Shown here: one piece after another, positions 36,281-48,984 of the stretch
Layout of the letters: each line of letters opens with the position of its first letter
Position numbering within the stretch: position 1 is the stretch's first letter
DNA from: Combretum micranthum
Taxonomy: Eukaryota > Streptophyta > Magnoliopsida > Myrtales > Combretaceae
NCBI GenBank assembly: GCA_024138025.1
Contig: JAMXBD010001107.1
Coordinates: 310,001 to 374,000, forward strand
Direction: 5' to 3'
Length of the DNA stretch: 64,000 bases
Notes under the pieces: model-generated
What the model was told of the DNA's origin: nothing
Database searches by the model: none
Seen by the model: the letters and a program-made list of their open reading frames with translations, nothing else
Position numbers and translations under genes: made by a program

Positions 36281-36977
36281 TAAGGGTGTTCACGGATCAG
36301 TTAACTGATCCGTAGTCTTACTTTTTGAACCTAACCGTAATGATCCGTTTTTCAATATCTCGATCCTTAATCGGTCAATTATAAACGGTTAACCGTTTTA
36401 TTTTGTTAATTTTTTTGGTTTTCGGTTTTTAACCATTTACCATAATGGTTTCAACAAATCAAATTGATAATTTCAATAAACTTTATTTTTTATCCTTTAT
36501 CATAAGTTTTTTCTTTATAATATTATATATATTACAATAGCTAAAAAAAAAAAAAATCAAATTAAGAAAATGAGAAAAAAAAAACCTTTGGATGTATCAT
36601 TATCAATAATAATCAAACCAAATCAATTATTATATAAACTCCCATCAAACATAAGATAATAACATAGGATATAGTATTTAATCAAAATCCAAGGAGCATT
36701 GATATGTGTAAATTATATGTATATGTAAATCATATGTATATATATATTTTAAAAATAATTATATGCACATGTAAATTATATATAATATATTTATAAATAT
36801 AAAAAAGGTTAACTATTAACCGTCGGTTTTTTGTGGTTACAAATCAAACCAAACTGAAAATCGAAAAAAATAAAAATCGTGATCTTAAACAGAAACCAAT
36901 GATCCGGTTGACCATATTTTTGGATTGAATTTTTTTTTATTTAATTTTTTTTTGATTTCGATTTTTTCATACTCCTA
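36281..36977. mobile_element. hAT-type non-autonomous element in copy B, 697 bp
   Basis: The left end is TAAGGGTGTTCA and the reverse complement of the right end is TAGGAGTATGAA. The flanks CTAATATA (36273-36280) and CTAATATG (36978-36985) are an 8-bp duplication with one mismatch. Copy A has the uninterrupted site GCTAATATGTATAT at about 32216. The interior carries repeated GGTTAAC and AACCGT words and no transposase ORF. Confidence 0.75.
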
Positions 36978-37733
36978 CTAATATGTATATTTTTTATTTA
37001 AATCTTAGATGTCGCTATGATTATGATTTGCTCGTTTTTGCTCCTATCTTTCAATTAGTTGCTTCGATAGTAAATTTCATTTTTTTTTTTTACAAGTAGT
37101 TTTCACCAACGACACTTTACACGTTTCACCTAGTAAGTAATCAATAGGAACGAAACAACTTTTTTATTAGTCAATAATTAATGTAATAAATAATCTTATT
37201 AAACATATTTGGCCATTAAAAGTAATAAAAATCATTATAAATACAAAAAACAAAAAGAAAAGAAAAAATAGCTGAAAAAAATTAGAAATCTAGGAGCATT
37301 GGATGGAACATTAGGTGGCCACCTATTATCGTAGTCAATCAAGGTTGCAATGTGGCAGATGGACACGCACCAACGGCTTTAATGTGATCTCGTAGGGGAT
37401 GGTCACCAGCCTGACTCAGGATACTTAGTCAATATTCACAAGGTTTTAATGTGTTTTTCAACCTTTTTTTCTTTTTTAGTTTTAATCAATTTATGTATTT
37501 TTTATAATATATTATTTATTTAATCTACTCTATTCAGTCATATTATTTTATTAAATTAATTGTTTTAAACAATCCAAAAGTTACGTGTATTTACTAATGG
37601 AGATAGATAAAGATAAAATGTGGAAATATGCAAAAACAGTGGAATTTACCTTTCTTATACTATCCCACTAACACAAATATAGATTTAATATCTATCATAT
37701 TTAATATTTATTTTTGTATTAATTCATTTATTA

Positions 37734-38095
37734 TGTCACGTTGATACGCAGTAATGATTTGGAATAAAATGGAATGGTTTTGACAATGACAAACCCATTC
37801 CTATGTTTGAGATATTACATGAAATGGAATAGATAAAAGCGTAATTGTCGGGAATGCCTTTACTAATAAATGCAAAATATTAATACATGATAGGATAAAA
37901 AAGTAATTACACTCATATAAATAATAAGAGTAGATTGGAATCGTGATTCTGTCTTCTCAAAGGAGGAATTGAATTCCCCTTCAAAGTCGAAATTGTCAAT
38001 TCTCGGCTTCTAAAAACGCTTTCAAACACTGAGAAAGAGAATAGAAACAAGAATCATGATTTCATTTCGACCATTCCTGCGTACCAAACGTGCCA
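37734..38095. mobile_element. PIF/Harbinger-like (Tourist-type) MITE in copy B, 362 bp, TTA target duplication
   Basis: The left TIR is TGTCACGTTGATACGCAG and the reverse complement of the right end is TGGCACGTTTGGTACGCAG, with similarity continuing inward. TTA flanks both sides (37731-37733 and 38096-38098). Copy A carries the empty site CATTTATTGGAGTG (about 32995-33008), compared with CATTTA-TTA-GAGTG around the insertion. No coding capacity. Confidence 0.85.
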
Positions 38096-39448
38096 TTAGA
38101 GTGCAAGAAATAGACACCTCATGGTCTAATCTTGACCAAGGGTCATTCAAATTGAGTCCAGTCCATAAACAAAGGACTCCCCACTCGGGCCAAGGGCCTT
38201 TCTGTGCTAGTAGTAGTAAAAGGTCTCATTTGGGCATCCATTACTCTAGCTCAACCCCGATTACTCTCTCCAATACTCAATCGGCCCTGCTCTCTATACT
38301 TCTCGACACCTTATTCTCAGTTGGGCTTGGCACACACAGTAGTAGTCAATATAGATCTACCCCATGTTCACTACAACTATTCCAATCATCCTGGCTTACT
38401 ATCCCATGACCTCACAATATACTCACCATCACTTGATTACCTATAAATAGCTTACTTCAAAATTAATTAATTATTTTTTATTTATATATTAATAATAAGA
38501 AAGTATAAATTCTTCGTACACTTATAATATTACAATATCATTTTTTTCAAATTTTAATAGTAATTATTACACATAAATATATTTTAAAACATAAATTGAA
38601 TAAAAAGAAGAAAAAGAGTAAATAGAAATATCATTTCCATTAAAAGAAAATGAATTCTTATATTCTTTTTGAGTTGAAATGATGAATGAATAGGTTGGGA
38701 TGATAAATAATATGAAAAAATATATTACTAAGTTTTATTATTTTTCTAATTAATTTTGTAAAAATATAATAGAGAATCAGGTCCTGTTTTGCAAAACCTT
38801 AAGGAGATTTGTGCCATATCAGTATTTTAAATAATTTTTTTTCTAAAAATACTCACAACTTTGTCAAATGTTTTGTTGCAAATTCTTCATTATATATTTT
38901 TTAAAGTTTTATAGATTCATATACTTTAATATAAATGATGGCATACCATTTTAAGAACTTTATTATTTATTCCTATTCCTAAGTTTTTATATATAAGATT
39001 TTTTATTTTTTTAGATTTTGTAGGGCTTATATATATATTTATAGTACAATTAAAGAATAATAAAATAGTATAAATAACTTAATTTTTGAGGTTAGAAATT
39101 TTAAGGCTCCTAAATGGATGCTCCTGGCATGAAATAAGGACTAATTTTAAGAGGGAAAAAAGGGGAAGAAAGAAAGACCTGTCCAAAACAGGAGAGAGAA
39201 AAAAATCGGCCACCGGAGAGAAGAAAAAGATTCACTTCACACACCAAAAAAAAAAAAAAAAAAAAAAAAAGTCAGATTCATAGAAGAGCGGAGCAAGAGA
39301 TTCACAAAAGCACAAAACATTACAAAACTAAACTTCCTCCCTTTCTCTCTCTTCTCGGCACAGTCTTTTACGCAGAGAACTCCTCTCCTCTGCTCTGCTC
39401 GGTCCTGTCCTTCATTTTTAACATTTCCAAACTCGATACATTCCTTTA

Positions 39449-39457
39449 AAACCCTAA
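39449..39457 (+). promoter_or_regulatory. telo-box in the leader of the DUF3110-like gene
   Basis: AAACCCTAA about 40 bp before the ATG at 39495, preceded by a CT-rich leader (about 39335-39400). Telo-boxes near the start site are typical of plant housekeeping and plastid-biogenesis genes. I see no clear TATA box. Confidence 0.6.
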
Positions 39458-39494
39458 CCAAACAATAACAACAAAAATCAATCAATAAAAAAAC

Positions 39495-42400
39495 ATGGAG
39501 TCTCTCTCTCCTGTGTCTCCTTCCATCGTCCTTCCTCCTCGAACTCCGTCGCTCCACCTCCGCCGATTCTCTCTTCACTCCCCATCTTCTACCTTCCAAC
39601 ACGCTATATTGTCTTGTCGGAGGAGAAGGACAAGATCACTCTGCAAATCGAGTGGAAATGATGGTGATAGGTTTAGTAAAGAGGAAGATGATGTTGATGG
39701 AGGACTGGGAAACGAGGATGTAGATAGAGCTCTGAATATGGATGGAAGTATTCCTGGTACTTCGAATGAATTCTTAAAAAGAGTCTCTTCTCGTGCTTAT
39801 GATATGCGAAGACATCTTCATGAGTCGTTTGATTCTAGCAGCTACGATGGTTGTTCTGTCTCTCTCTCTCTCTCTCTCCCCCTCTCTTCTTTTTAGTACT
39901 TCTCGTTTAATGCGTCTTGTTGTTCGTAGAATTTGATTGCATGTAAAGGTCCGGGTTTAAAAAAGAAACTTTTCATCTTATCACTGCTTAGATACATCTA
40001 ATTAGCACGTTCAAGTTATTATTTTGACCTACTCTTTATGTTGGATTTGTTTTAAGCGAAATGTTTTTTTTTCCCCGTAATTTTAGAATGTTTGGAGACA
40101 ATTATTGAATATTATAGTTATAGTTATTGGGAAGATTAGTGTTAGCTAATGGCGACTAGTGGTTAGAGATTAGGTTCGGAATGAAAGAAGAATAAAAAGA
40201 TTAACCAGGAGTGAAATTCCACATGGAATGCTCACAGATGGAAAAGAATTAATAAAAACTCAACTCATAATCCATTGAGTTCAGAAAACTTCCATTGGTA
40301 TACAAAAGTTCCCACTAATCGAATCTCGTTTGCTCATGTCTGTCACTAAACAATCCACGAGTGTATTATTTGCAGGGGTGTGGTAGGTGTGAAAGGGGAT
40401 GTAAGTCTATGATGAATGGAAATGTATTTCTAATGCTATTGCTTGCTTTTATGGAACAAGTTTTGGATTAGATATTTCTTTTCCATTTTGTGAGTATAGA
40501 GAACATTTTCTCTGAATCTAAAAAGCTTTATCTTGTGAACTTGCTATTGGAATTTGTATTTATCACTTGATACTCTACCTCACTTGTGGGCGTGAACGTT
40601 TAGCTAAGCCCATCAAATAGATGACTCTTCAAATGGGTTTAGGATCTCGAACTTTAGTACCTCTTCATTAATACAATGTTGAGTTTGGCAGCTTTTAGAT
40701 CAGTCGTGCATGGTGCTAAACTCAAATGAAAAAAAAGGCATATGATCTTTTAGGATGAAGGTTACAAGGAGTCTTGGACCTTTGAAACTCCATTTTGCTG
40801 GCTGAAAAATGAGTATGGCCTATGGGTGTAACCAAGTGGGAAAGTGAAATGCAGATGCAATTTTCAGTAGGTTTTTGGTCGGTAACATATCATGCGAATG
40901 CTTTGTGATCCCATTTTCACGTGCATCTGCTCTATGTCCTTAGTGATTTCTTGTGATTTCAAGGTTTTGTATCTTGGAGGACACAGCTGTACAGGAGGAA
41001 TATTGAATGGACTTAGGAAGTTGCATTCCTTGATGTTGGTTCACTCTAATTACTAGAATACATTGCTAGTATTGATTAATTACTGGCACATGGGTGTGCG
41101 TTTTTTTGGTTTAAGCAAAGTTCTTTAGGTTAAACAATGTTTGCAGTTCTACTTTCCAATTGCTCAAGTATAAAATGAATATTCTTTTGTTATTTATTTT
41201 TTAACTTATCAGTTTATGGAGTTTGAATTTTCAATATTATATGATGTACAGTTTTTTTGAGCTACTAGCTTTTATGTTCATTAAGTGAACATGGTGATTC
41301 GTTTTTTGGTTCAGTTCTAGATTCCAATCCATGGAGAGACACCTCGAAGCCTGTGTATGTGCTGACTCACCATGAGAACCAGATATGCACAATGAAAACC
41401 CGAAGAAATCGCAGGTTTTGCATGATTAATATTTTCTGTATTCTTCTAAATGTCATCATTATTTTTTCATATCTTTTGTTCTTTTCACAGTGAAGTTGAA
41501 AGAGAGCTTGGTTTACTATTCTCTAAAGGTGGAAAATGGGGTTCTAGCACTGGCAATCAATCTACACAAGCTAGAAGTGGAACAAAATTTCAGATGTTAG
41601 TTGAGGATGTAAGAGATGGGGTGCTTGTAAGTCTTTCGTGTCTCATCAGTTATATTGGTGCTTGTAGGTCATGTATATTTTCTTGTTGACTGTTAAATTG
41701 CATTGGATATATATGTTTCTATTATATATGCATTATATCTTTAATTCTTCGTATGGAAGGAATTCCTGCTTCCTAGTTGTAGCTGTAGGCGCTGTTATAT
41801 TTCCTGTTCACATCTTGGGTTTTCAGCCCTTGACTAGATTTTTGATTCCATGATGTTAATAAGGTATCACATATAGGGTTTGCTAAACAGACAACGAAAT
41901 CACAAGTTTTAATGCACTGATTGTACATTCCCCCCCCCCCCCCCCCCCCTAAAGAAAGGATATGCACTATCTTCTGCTCTGTTCCTTTTTAAAGGTTTTT
42001 GACAATTAAGTAATACTTTTCCGGTAACTTGCCAATACTTCTATTGGATGGTTCGGTTAATTTAACTTACTTATGATTTTCATCTTACCTAAGGTCTGAG
42101 ATGGGTGCTCCTGCTCATTGATAGTTTTAGCATTTCCTTCTCCTTTTTGGGTGGGAAATTTTTGTAATGACTGACTCACTGCATTGAGTCTCTTCTGAGA
42201 AGCAATAAAGCAAAGTAGATACTAGTAATGATCCTTGATGAGAATATCTGATGTACCATGAAAAGGATATAATACCAAATTTGTTGACTCACACATTGCT
42301 AATCTGGCTGGGTACCTTGAGCAATGCATATAAGGCAGTCAAGCAAGCACCTTCATAGTATTAAGAGATCAGAATTGAACTGTAGGTTAAGGTGGATTCC

Positions 42401-43190
42401 TTTTGAATAAAGGCAAAGGGACACACTTACCAGAGTAACATTATTTTGAGAGGGAGGGAAGGGTTAGCCATACAAAGTCTGGATTGCAAGGTGGCTAGAA
42501 AACTGCTTATTAGAAATTTTCTTCCCCATTGGGTTTAGCATCTTTGGAGATATGGATTCAGATGATTGCAGCTTCCATGTGGATGAAGAGCTTGCCTTTA
42601 TGTTTTTAGCAAGCAAAATGCTTCTTATGATTCTTTTTTTCCCATTGGTTGGTATCTTTGCAAATTCCGATTCAGATGAGAACTGGTGGTTCTCTTTGTA
42701 ATTTGCTGAGGTTAAGTGAATGAGACGAATTAGAGTTGATAATTAATTGTGTTAGTATTTAAGTGAAAGTCTCGCATTAAACTGGGCCCAAAGCATTGTT
42801 CATCTTGAAGGCAATCCAAAAGAGAGTTCCTTAATTGAATGCTCAATGCTGATGCCTTTATTTGTTCTTTCTTTAAGACTTTGTGGTTTTCTTGCAGGTT
42901 TTTGAAGATGAAAATGAAGCTGTGAGGTATTGTGATTTGCTCCAAGGAGGGGTAAGGGTTGTGAAGGCGTTGCCGAGATAGAAGCTTCATCAGTAAGAAA
43001 CAAGCATAAATAATCTTCTTTTCCTCTTTTAGAATTGTACGTAACCTTCCTCTATTTCACTTGACAGGTGTTTGATCTTTGTCGTAAGATGAAGGCTCTT
43101 GCAGTGTTGTTTCGCCGTGGGAGAATGCATCCTCTACCTCAAAGCCTTGAACTTAACCTCCGAGCCCGAAAGCGGTCCCTAGAAGATTAA
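39495..43190 (+). CDS. predicted plastid protein with DUF3110-like domain (5 exons; one apparent 1-base frameshift)
   Basis: Exons: 39495-39849, 41315-41414, 41491-41626, 42898-42992, 43068-43190; GT-AG introns. The first 50 residues are rich in Ser, Arg and Pro with few acids, as in a chloroplast transit peptide. An acidic linker and MDGSIPGTSNEFLKRVSSRA follow. The domain begins at KPVYVLTHHENQICTMK and continues to FQMLVEDVRDGVLVFEDENE and AVRYCDLLQGG, a pattern I associate with DUF3110 of cyanobacteria and plastids. The tail is VFDLCRKMKALAVLFRRGRM to a basic RARKRSLED end. The total is 809 nt, one short of 810 (269 residues): exon 4 has GGAGGGGTAAGG where a fifth G is expected. Using the earlier donor at 42952 restores frame but drops about 14 residues. 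The biochemical role is unknown; the family call is from memory of the pattern. Confidence 0.8.
41930..41949. repeat. poly-C run (20 bases) in intron 3
   Basis: Uninterrupted run of C inside the third intron of the DUF3110-like gene (41627-42897). Unusual in AT-rich plant DNA, and likely to be unstable in length and in sequencing. Confidence 0.9.
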
Positions 43191-46100
43191 GGGGTCCTTG
43201 ATCCGTGGTCTTATTTTACTTTCAAGCCATTTGCTGCCTGAGCTACCATGGTGTCAGGTTGTAGCATCTAGTATCAACTGTTGATTGAAAGTCATATTGT
43301 AATGTAAGCTCATGTATATCATAAAAAAATGTAAATTGTTCGGTATCCCTTTCTTCCTTTGGCCTATTACTTGACTGACTGAAAAGAAATGAATCTTTGT
43401 ATACAAGAGAACTGAGCAAATATATTATGATATTATTCATTGTTAAAGAAGCTGAACTTTCTGTTTCTGGTTCACTGAATCCATTTTCTGGGAACAAGGA
43501 CTTTTCTTCTTTTGTTTGTCGTTTTGGGATGAACAAACCGTGTCTTTCTTCATGGATAAGTTCAAATTTAGGACCAACTAGGATGAAGGCCGACCTGTCC
43601 ATTTTCCATATATATCTTTGAGGCGGTCTCGCCTCGATGCTAATTATTTGCTTACCTAAAACTTCATGGAAATAACAAGATTTTACGACTTGGTATTATA
43701 GTTTAGTTGACATGACCTTTTCTTCAATGCCCTTATAGATTCATGGGAATAAAATATGCCTCGAAAGGAATAGTAATTCCACTTGGGTTATTTTATTTTA
43801 TGACAAGTGGGAGTTTTGGCATAAAGTTAAGTGTTTGTATGGTCTGTTTTTATTTGTATTTGTATCTGTTTGTTAACTGCTTATTATCTGTATTTTATTT
43901 GTATTTAGTTTATTTGGTCTTGTTATGAATAAAATTATCTGTTTTTCATCTGGTAGTCATCTGTATCTGATCTATGTCTATTATGTTTCTTGCTAAGTAG
44001 GCCAAAACTAGGTGATGATTATTTTTCTACCAAAAAAACAAAAAAGAAATAATTTTTTTATTAACTTCATATGATATGAAATGAATATTGGCTATGATAT
44101 AATTTATTATAGACTTGCTAAGAAAATGATCAAATAATATTATTCCATTCTGTAAGTTAAATGCAGCGTTGTCATTTGATATTGGTGTGAATTCTCATTT
44201 GCCAATTTGTTAGTCTAAACACTCGCCTTTCGTCGTCATTTGAATTTGTCATTTAAGTTTCTTTTATATGACGAACGAATCTTTTCTAATAGTAGGTTTT
44301 GGGGGAGACTTTTTGGCTATTTTGGCTGTCTTTTCACCATGTATATGGTCTTTAACAATTCTTGGCATCCGCGAATACTGGCGTTAAAAAAAGAGACCAA
44401 CATAACTGTTCCATTGGATAAGAATCCATCTTTGTAATACGTGTTGTCCCTCATAACTTGCGTAATGCATCAGAAGTTCGCATCATAATTATGGGAATAC
44501 CAAGATATAATCGAAAAATGATTGTTCTTTAACAATTCCGATCCATTATGTTTACAATAGTGGTCACATCCGGAAATTATGGAGATGCTATTTGGATCAA
44601 AATCCGGGTTAATTCCCATGGGATATGTAAGAGTGAACCACATGTTGATCACTATTTCTTTTTAAATCATCAAGATGCTAATGCTATATTGCATGAAGAA
44701 TATGCGATACTAGTATTTGCAATACCATCGCATACAATAAATATGTTATAAAAACATACTTAGCATATGTACATCGTATACTTAAATTGCAATACCTAAT
44801 TTGCGCTACTATCGCATTTATACAATGTGATATGGTAATATGCTCACACCATCATATTGAAGGTACAATTTTCACCAAAAAGCAATAGCAAGGGCATTTC
44901 AAGTTCTCCAATTTCAAACTTGTAGAATTAGTACCGTATAATGTCCCATTAAGTGTAACAGAAAAGACTCTTAATCAATGAAACTCCATGACTTGTCCTT
45001 TCAACAGTTTGGCTTCAACTGCTACATGGAATAAATCTAAAAGAAATTACTATATACATGCACTATCAACAAAAGCTAAGAAAATAACAAGAATTTTATG
45101 ATATATCAATTCTATACTTGTATTGCAATTACCTAATACAACACGAAAACCAATGCAGATCAAGTATCGCATATAAGACATACAATATATTGTTAATATA
45201 CATGAAATTTATTTCATCCAATTGGTATTTATGTAATTTTTTTCAAATGAAATGGTCAATAGAGAATTATCTTGGGTATGTAAAATCTAAATGAACATGA
45301 TTAGGCAATATCTTTATAGGAGTGTGACAAGTCTAAAAAAAAAAAAAAGAGAGAGAGAGAGAGAGTCTTATGGGTACTAGTTGTGTTTTGGAAAAGAAAT
45401 TTCAATACATGATAGGAAACCTGAACTTTATAAAAACTTTTAATCTCCTTAACATCATAAAATTTTTGTATTTTATTGAATCTTTTTTAAACTTGTACAA
45501 GATAATATACTTGTTAGTTGTGTAAGATTTAAGTTGATTTGCTTTATGTTGACATGGAAGTGATTTAATTTTGCCATAGAAATATTAATTTTAAATAATT
45601 TTAATGAGGTTGTATTAGTTTATAAGGTGGTTCCAAACAAGTTGCAAGAGCTCTATAGGGTTATTGTGCAAACTCTGAGCACATTTTGAAAACCTCTTGA
45701 AGTTTGAGATAAGTCATTGGACACTTAACAAGGTATTATTACAGGATGGATGATTATATAAAACCCTGCTAAACTGCTCAAGTGCATCCTTATTCTATGC
45801 ATGTTCTTATATTCACAAAAATATGAAAGGTTTTAGAGCTTTGCTTATTGAAATGCATAAACAAGTATTAAAGCTTCATAATACTTTTAGTAATCTTATA
45901 AATAATCAATCCTTAAAAGATTAGATATAAATCTATTATCCATAAAAGATACAACAATTCTTGAATGGTAGTAAATTCAATCTTAACAAAATGAAAAAAA
46001 AGTAACAAGTCCATCTTAATCTAGGTTGTCTCATTGGCTAGCATCGTTCTCCTCTAGTTCATATACCATACTTCAAACCATTTGCAGTTTTGTGATTCTT

Positions 46101-48519
46101 GATGGGATGTTAAAGGATCTTAGTTAGTAATTCTAGTATACTTAAAACTCGTGAAAAGAGTAAACACAAACTAAAAAGGCAATGGGGGTAGCCATTATAA
46201 TTTCACCCATGCTTAATTAACCTAAATCAATCGTAATTTTCTTATATTAACAACTTGCTAGGTCACCATGGTGACACATTTAATACAACCACATTAATCA
46301 TGGATTACATGACCATTATCCTCGCACTAATGGCCTCCACTCACATAAAACACACGTCATTTGGATATTTATTAGTCGATTTTCTCTATCCTACATTCAC
46401 ACACATAGCATAAGAGACTTCCATATTTTAGAGTCCATCCAAAACCTTGATAACATAATATATTGCTATTAACACCTAAATTCACCACGTAACAAAGATT
46501 AACACTTAAATGTACATAGATTAAATTTGATTGTAAAACCATATCCTATTTCTTCATGTGAATAAGCCTATTGGGTTCATATGGATCTATAAAGGATTAA
46601 CAAATTAACATTAGGATTACGAAAATTTGACTTAGGTTAAGGAGAGCTAAGTTGGTTGACCTTATGATAGGGTTGGTCAACCAAGCTAGGGAGGCGATCA
46701 ACTAAACTGGGAAGGCAATTGACTAACTTGTAAGTCATTTGTCTCCTTGCTTAGGAAGGATGGTTGACTTTATGTCCTATAAGTTGATCTTTACTTCATC
46801 TAGGTTGACCTATAACCTCAAAACACCTTATTTTCTAACCTTTCATAGGATTTTTGTTTCACTTTTGAATTATGATACTATGAGTTCTAAATCTTCAATT
46901 TTGTCGCAGTACAAACTTCATTTATTTACATATTAGTTATATAACCTCAAATTATTGGTTGCTCTTGAATTATGTGAGAGAAAAAATTATTTTTAACCAT
47001 CTCCTTTTGATTAAAATTCTTAAAGGTTTAGTTGTTGTGGGAAAGAAATGGGTTGCTAACCATAGTTTTAAGAAAGGCTTATATCATGACTATCTTAAAA
47101 AAAAATCCAAATCAACTATCTCGCCAAATGACTTCTTGTAAAGCATGATTAGATTATGTTTTTGTTATAAAAGTCACATAATTTAAGGAATGCATTGATT
47201 TACTTATTGTTTTTATATTATTCTCCAAGATTCTTCAAATATCTACCTCTACTACACCAAAAGAGAATTGATATTAGTATTTACAATTTTTTCCTATTAA
47301 TGATTAATTGAAAAAAAGGTTTAAAATTTTTACCTTGCACAACATTTTTAAATTGTAGCAGGCACATCTTTGGTATCATTAAGAAAAAGGAAGAGGCCAT
47401 GGCAAAGCTAAGTGTTTGCATACAAAAAGAGAGGGCTGAGGGGGGAAGTCTAGGTTCTTTGTTGGAATAAATTATTGATTTCACATTAAAGATTTGATGT
47501 ACAAAATTAGAGCACTGAGAATGAAAGTAAAAACGATTGCAGAAGCATACCTGAATCCATTATCACAGACGTAATGTGTCTTATGAAAAATATGTATAGC
47601 TTGCTAATCTTGTTTGACAATAGGGAATAAGATGATATACTATATGTTCTCCTGGGGATCATAAGCCATTATTTATGTGTATATTTCCTCTTAATTTGTC
47701 CATCATTAGTTAGGAATATTGCACTAGGTTTTGTACGCATATAAAAGTTTATACTTTATTAATTGATTTAGGCTCATTAACTTAAACCTTAATAGATCAC
47801 TTTTAATTATAGGTCAAACTTTATAATAGCTCATGACATATAATTACTAATATTTGTTAGTCCATAAAATCCCAATAATCTCCCACTTGGACTACATTTC
47901 TATTATAACTATATCCACAATAAACCTTATGAGCTCAAAATTGCTATTATTATAAAAATCATCTTTTACTAGTTTGGTTCATCAATTATAGCAATATAGG
48001 ATGAAAGAGATCTTTGTCTCATTTATTGTTGACCCACCAATAATCACATATACGAATATGATAAATGGCACAAATGAAGTATGAATGTGGAGTATGGAAA
48101 TTTCATGCACTGTGATCTTACACATGCTAATTCTTCAGTGAGATTAAACAAAACTAATTTGAGTGTAAAGTTACAAAATTTCTTTATACTTCAGTATTTA
48201 ATCATAAGACATATGTATATAGCCATAAGTATCCACAATTACAAAATCCCACTAAACCAACATATCATCACATAACACAACACTCACACAGCAGTGTGCT
48301 CATGGAAGTTGTTGGCTTTAGTTAGTGGATTTCTAGCCATGGAGTTTATCCTAATATGTTCTACAGACATCTAGTCGCTTTGAATTCTTTCTTTAACAAC
48401 TAAGAGCTTAATGTCTTTGTGTTTTGACTTTAATGAGGTCCTGTTATTATTGAAATATAGCACTGTCAATTTATGTCACAACGTATCTTTAGTGGTATTT
48501 CTTTGTTATCCATAGGGTT
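43191..48519. other. intergenic stretch with repeat fragments
   Basis: The 3' flank of the DUF3110-like gene, then AT-rich DNA. A second copy of the GTCTGTTTG-type MITE-like repeat lies at about 43840-44000. Words of the kind TTGGTTGACC, GGTTGGTCAACC and GGATGGTTGAC at about 46650-46760 look like LTR-derived sequence. GTCACCATGGTGAC (46262-46275) is a perfect palindrome. The segment CTCCCACTTGGACTACATTT (47881-47900) resembles copia LTR-proximal sequence. No host gene seen. Confidence 0.5.
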
Positions 48520-48900
48520 GTAAATGAGTCAAGTTAAGACAATATAGTAATAAGCTCATTCAATTTTGGCTTGAAATTTCAGAGCTCAAGATTGGCTTGA
48601 GTTCAATTGAGCTTAATATTTCAAACTCAAGTCCAACTTAAAGTGACAATATAATCTCGATCTTGATTCTATTAAGCTTGTTTAGACTCGATTTATTAAA
48701 ATATTTATATTTAATTATAATTAAAATGATATTAATACTCAAACTCGATTCAAATTTAATTAAAATTTATACTTGACTTGAGGTTATAGAGTTTGATTTG
48801 GCCCACAAGTTAATCGAGTTAAACATAGGAATCTTGATCTTAGTTCGATAAACTACTTAATAGCTTAAGTTTCATCTTGATTCAACTATTCTTGAATCGA
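48520..48900. repeat. dispersed repeat rich in AGCTCAAG/TTGAGTTC words
   Basis: Starts near AGGGTTGTAAATGAGTC, a typical hAT-like terminal sequence. It continues with repeated GAGCTCAAG, TTGAGTTCAATTGAGC and CAAACTCGATTC. Shares this vocabulary and order with 27560-27780, 31260-31560 and 35400-35640. Confidence 0.5.
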
Positions 48901-48984
48901 ACTCTAGCAAACATCGATCTAAACACAAATGGTTTGTGAATTGGCTTAATTCTTTTGCACCCTCAACTATCCATGTACTCAACT

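Larger units (their letters stand above)
35397..40171. repeat. tandem duplication, copy B (contains the intact exon 1)
   Basis: Second unit of the duplication. It is longer than copy A on balance because of two transposon insertions (36281-36977 and 37734-38095), offset partly by the absence of the 231-bp insertion at 34120. After 40171 the sequences part (AGGTTCGG versus TACTTTGA), and the rest of the gene follows only copy B. Confidence 0.88.

Noticed and set aside
41773..41967. - strand ORF with a run of glycines
   Set aside because: The glycines come from the poly-C run in an intron.
42898..42972. Exon 4 of the DUF3110-like gene reading straight on to the TAG after CCGAGA
   Set aside because: That would remove the conserved VFDLCRKMKALAVLF tail encoded by exon 5. 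Either the missing G or the 42952 donor explains the data better.
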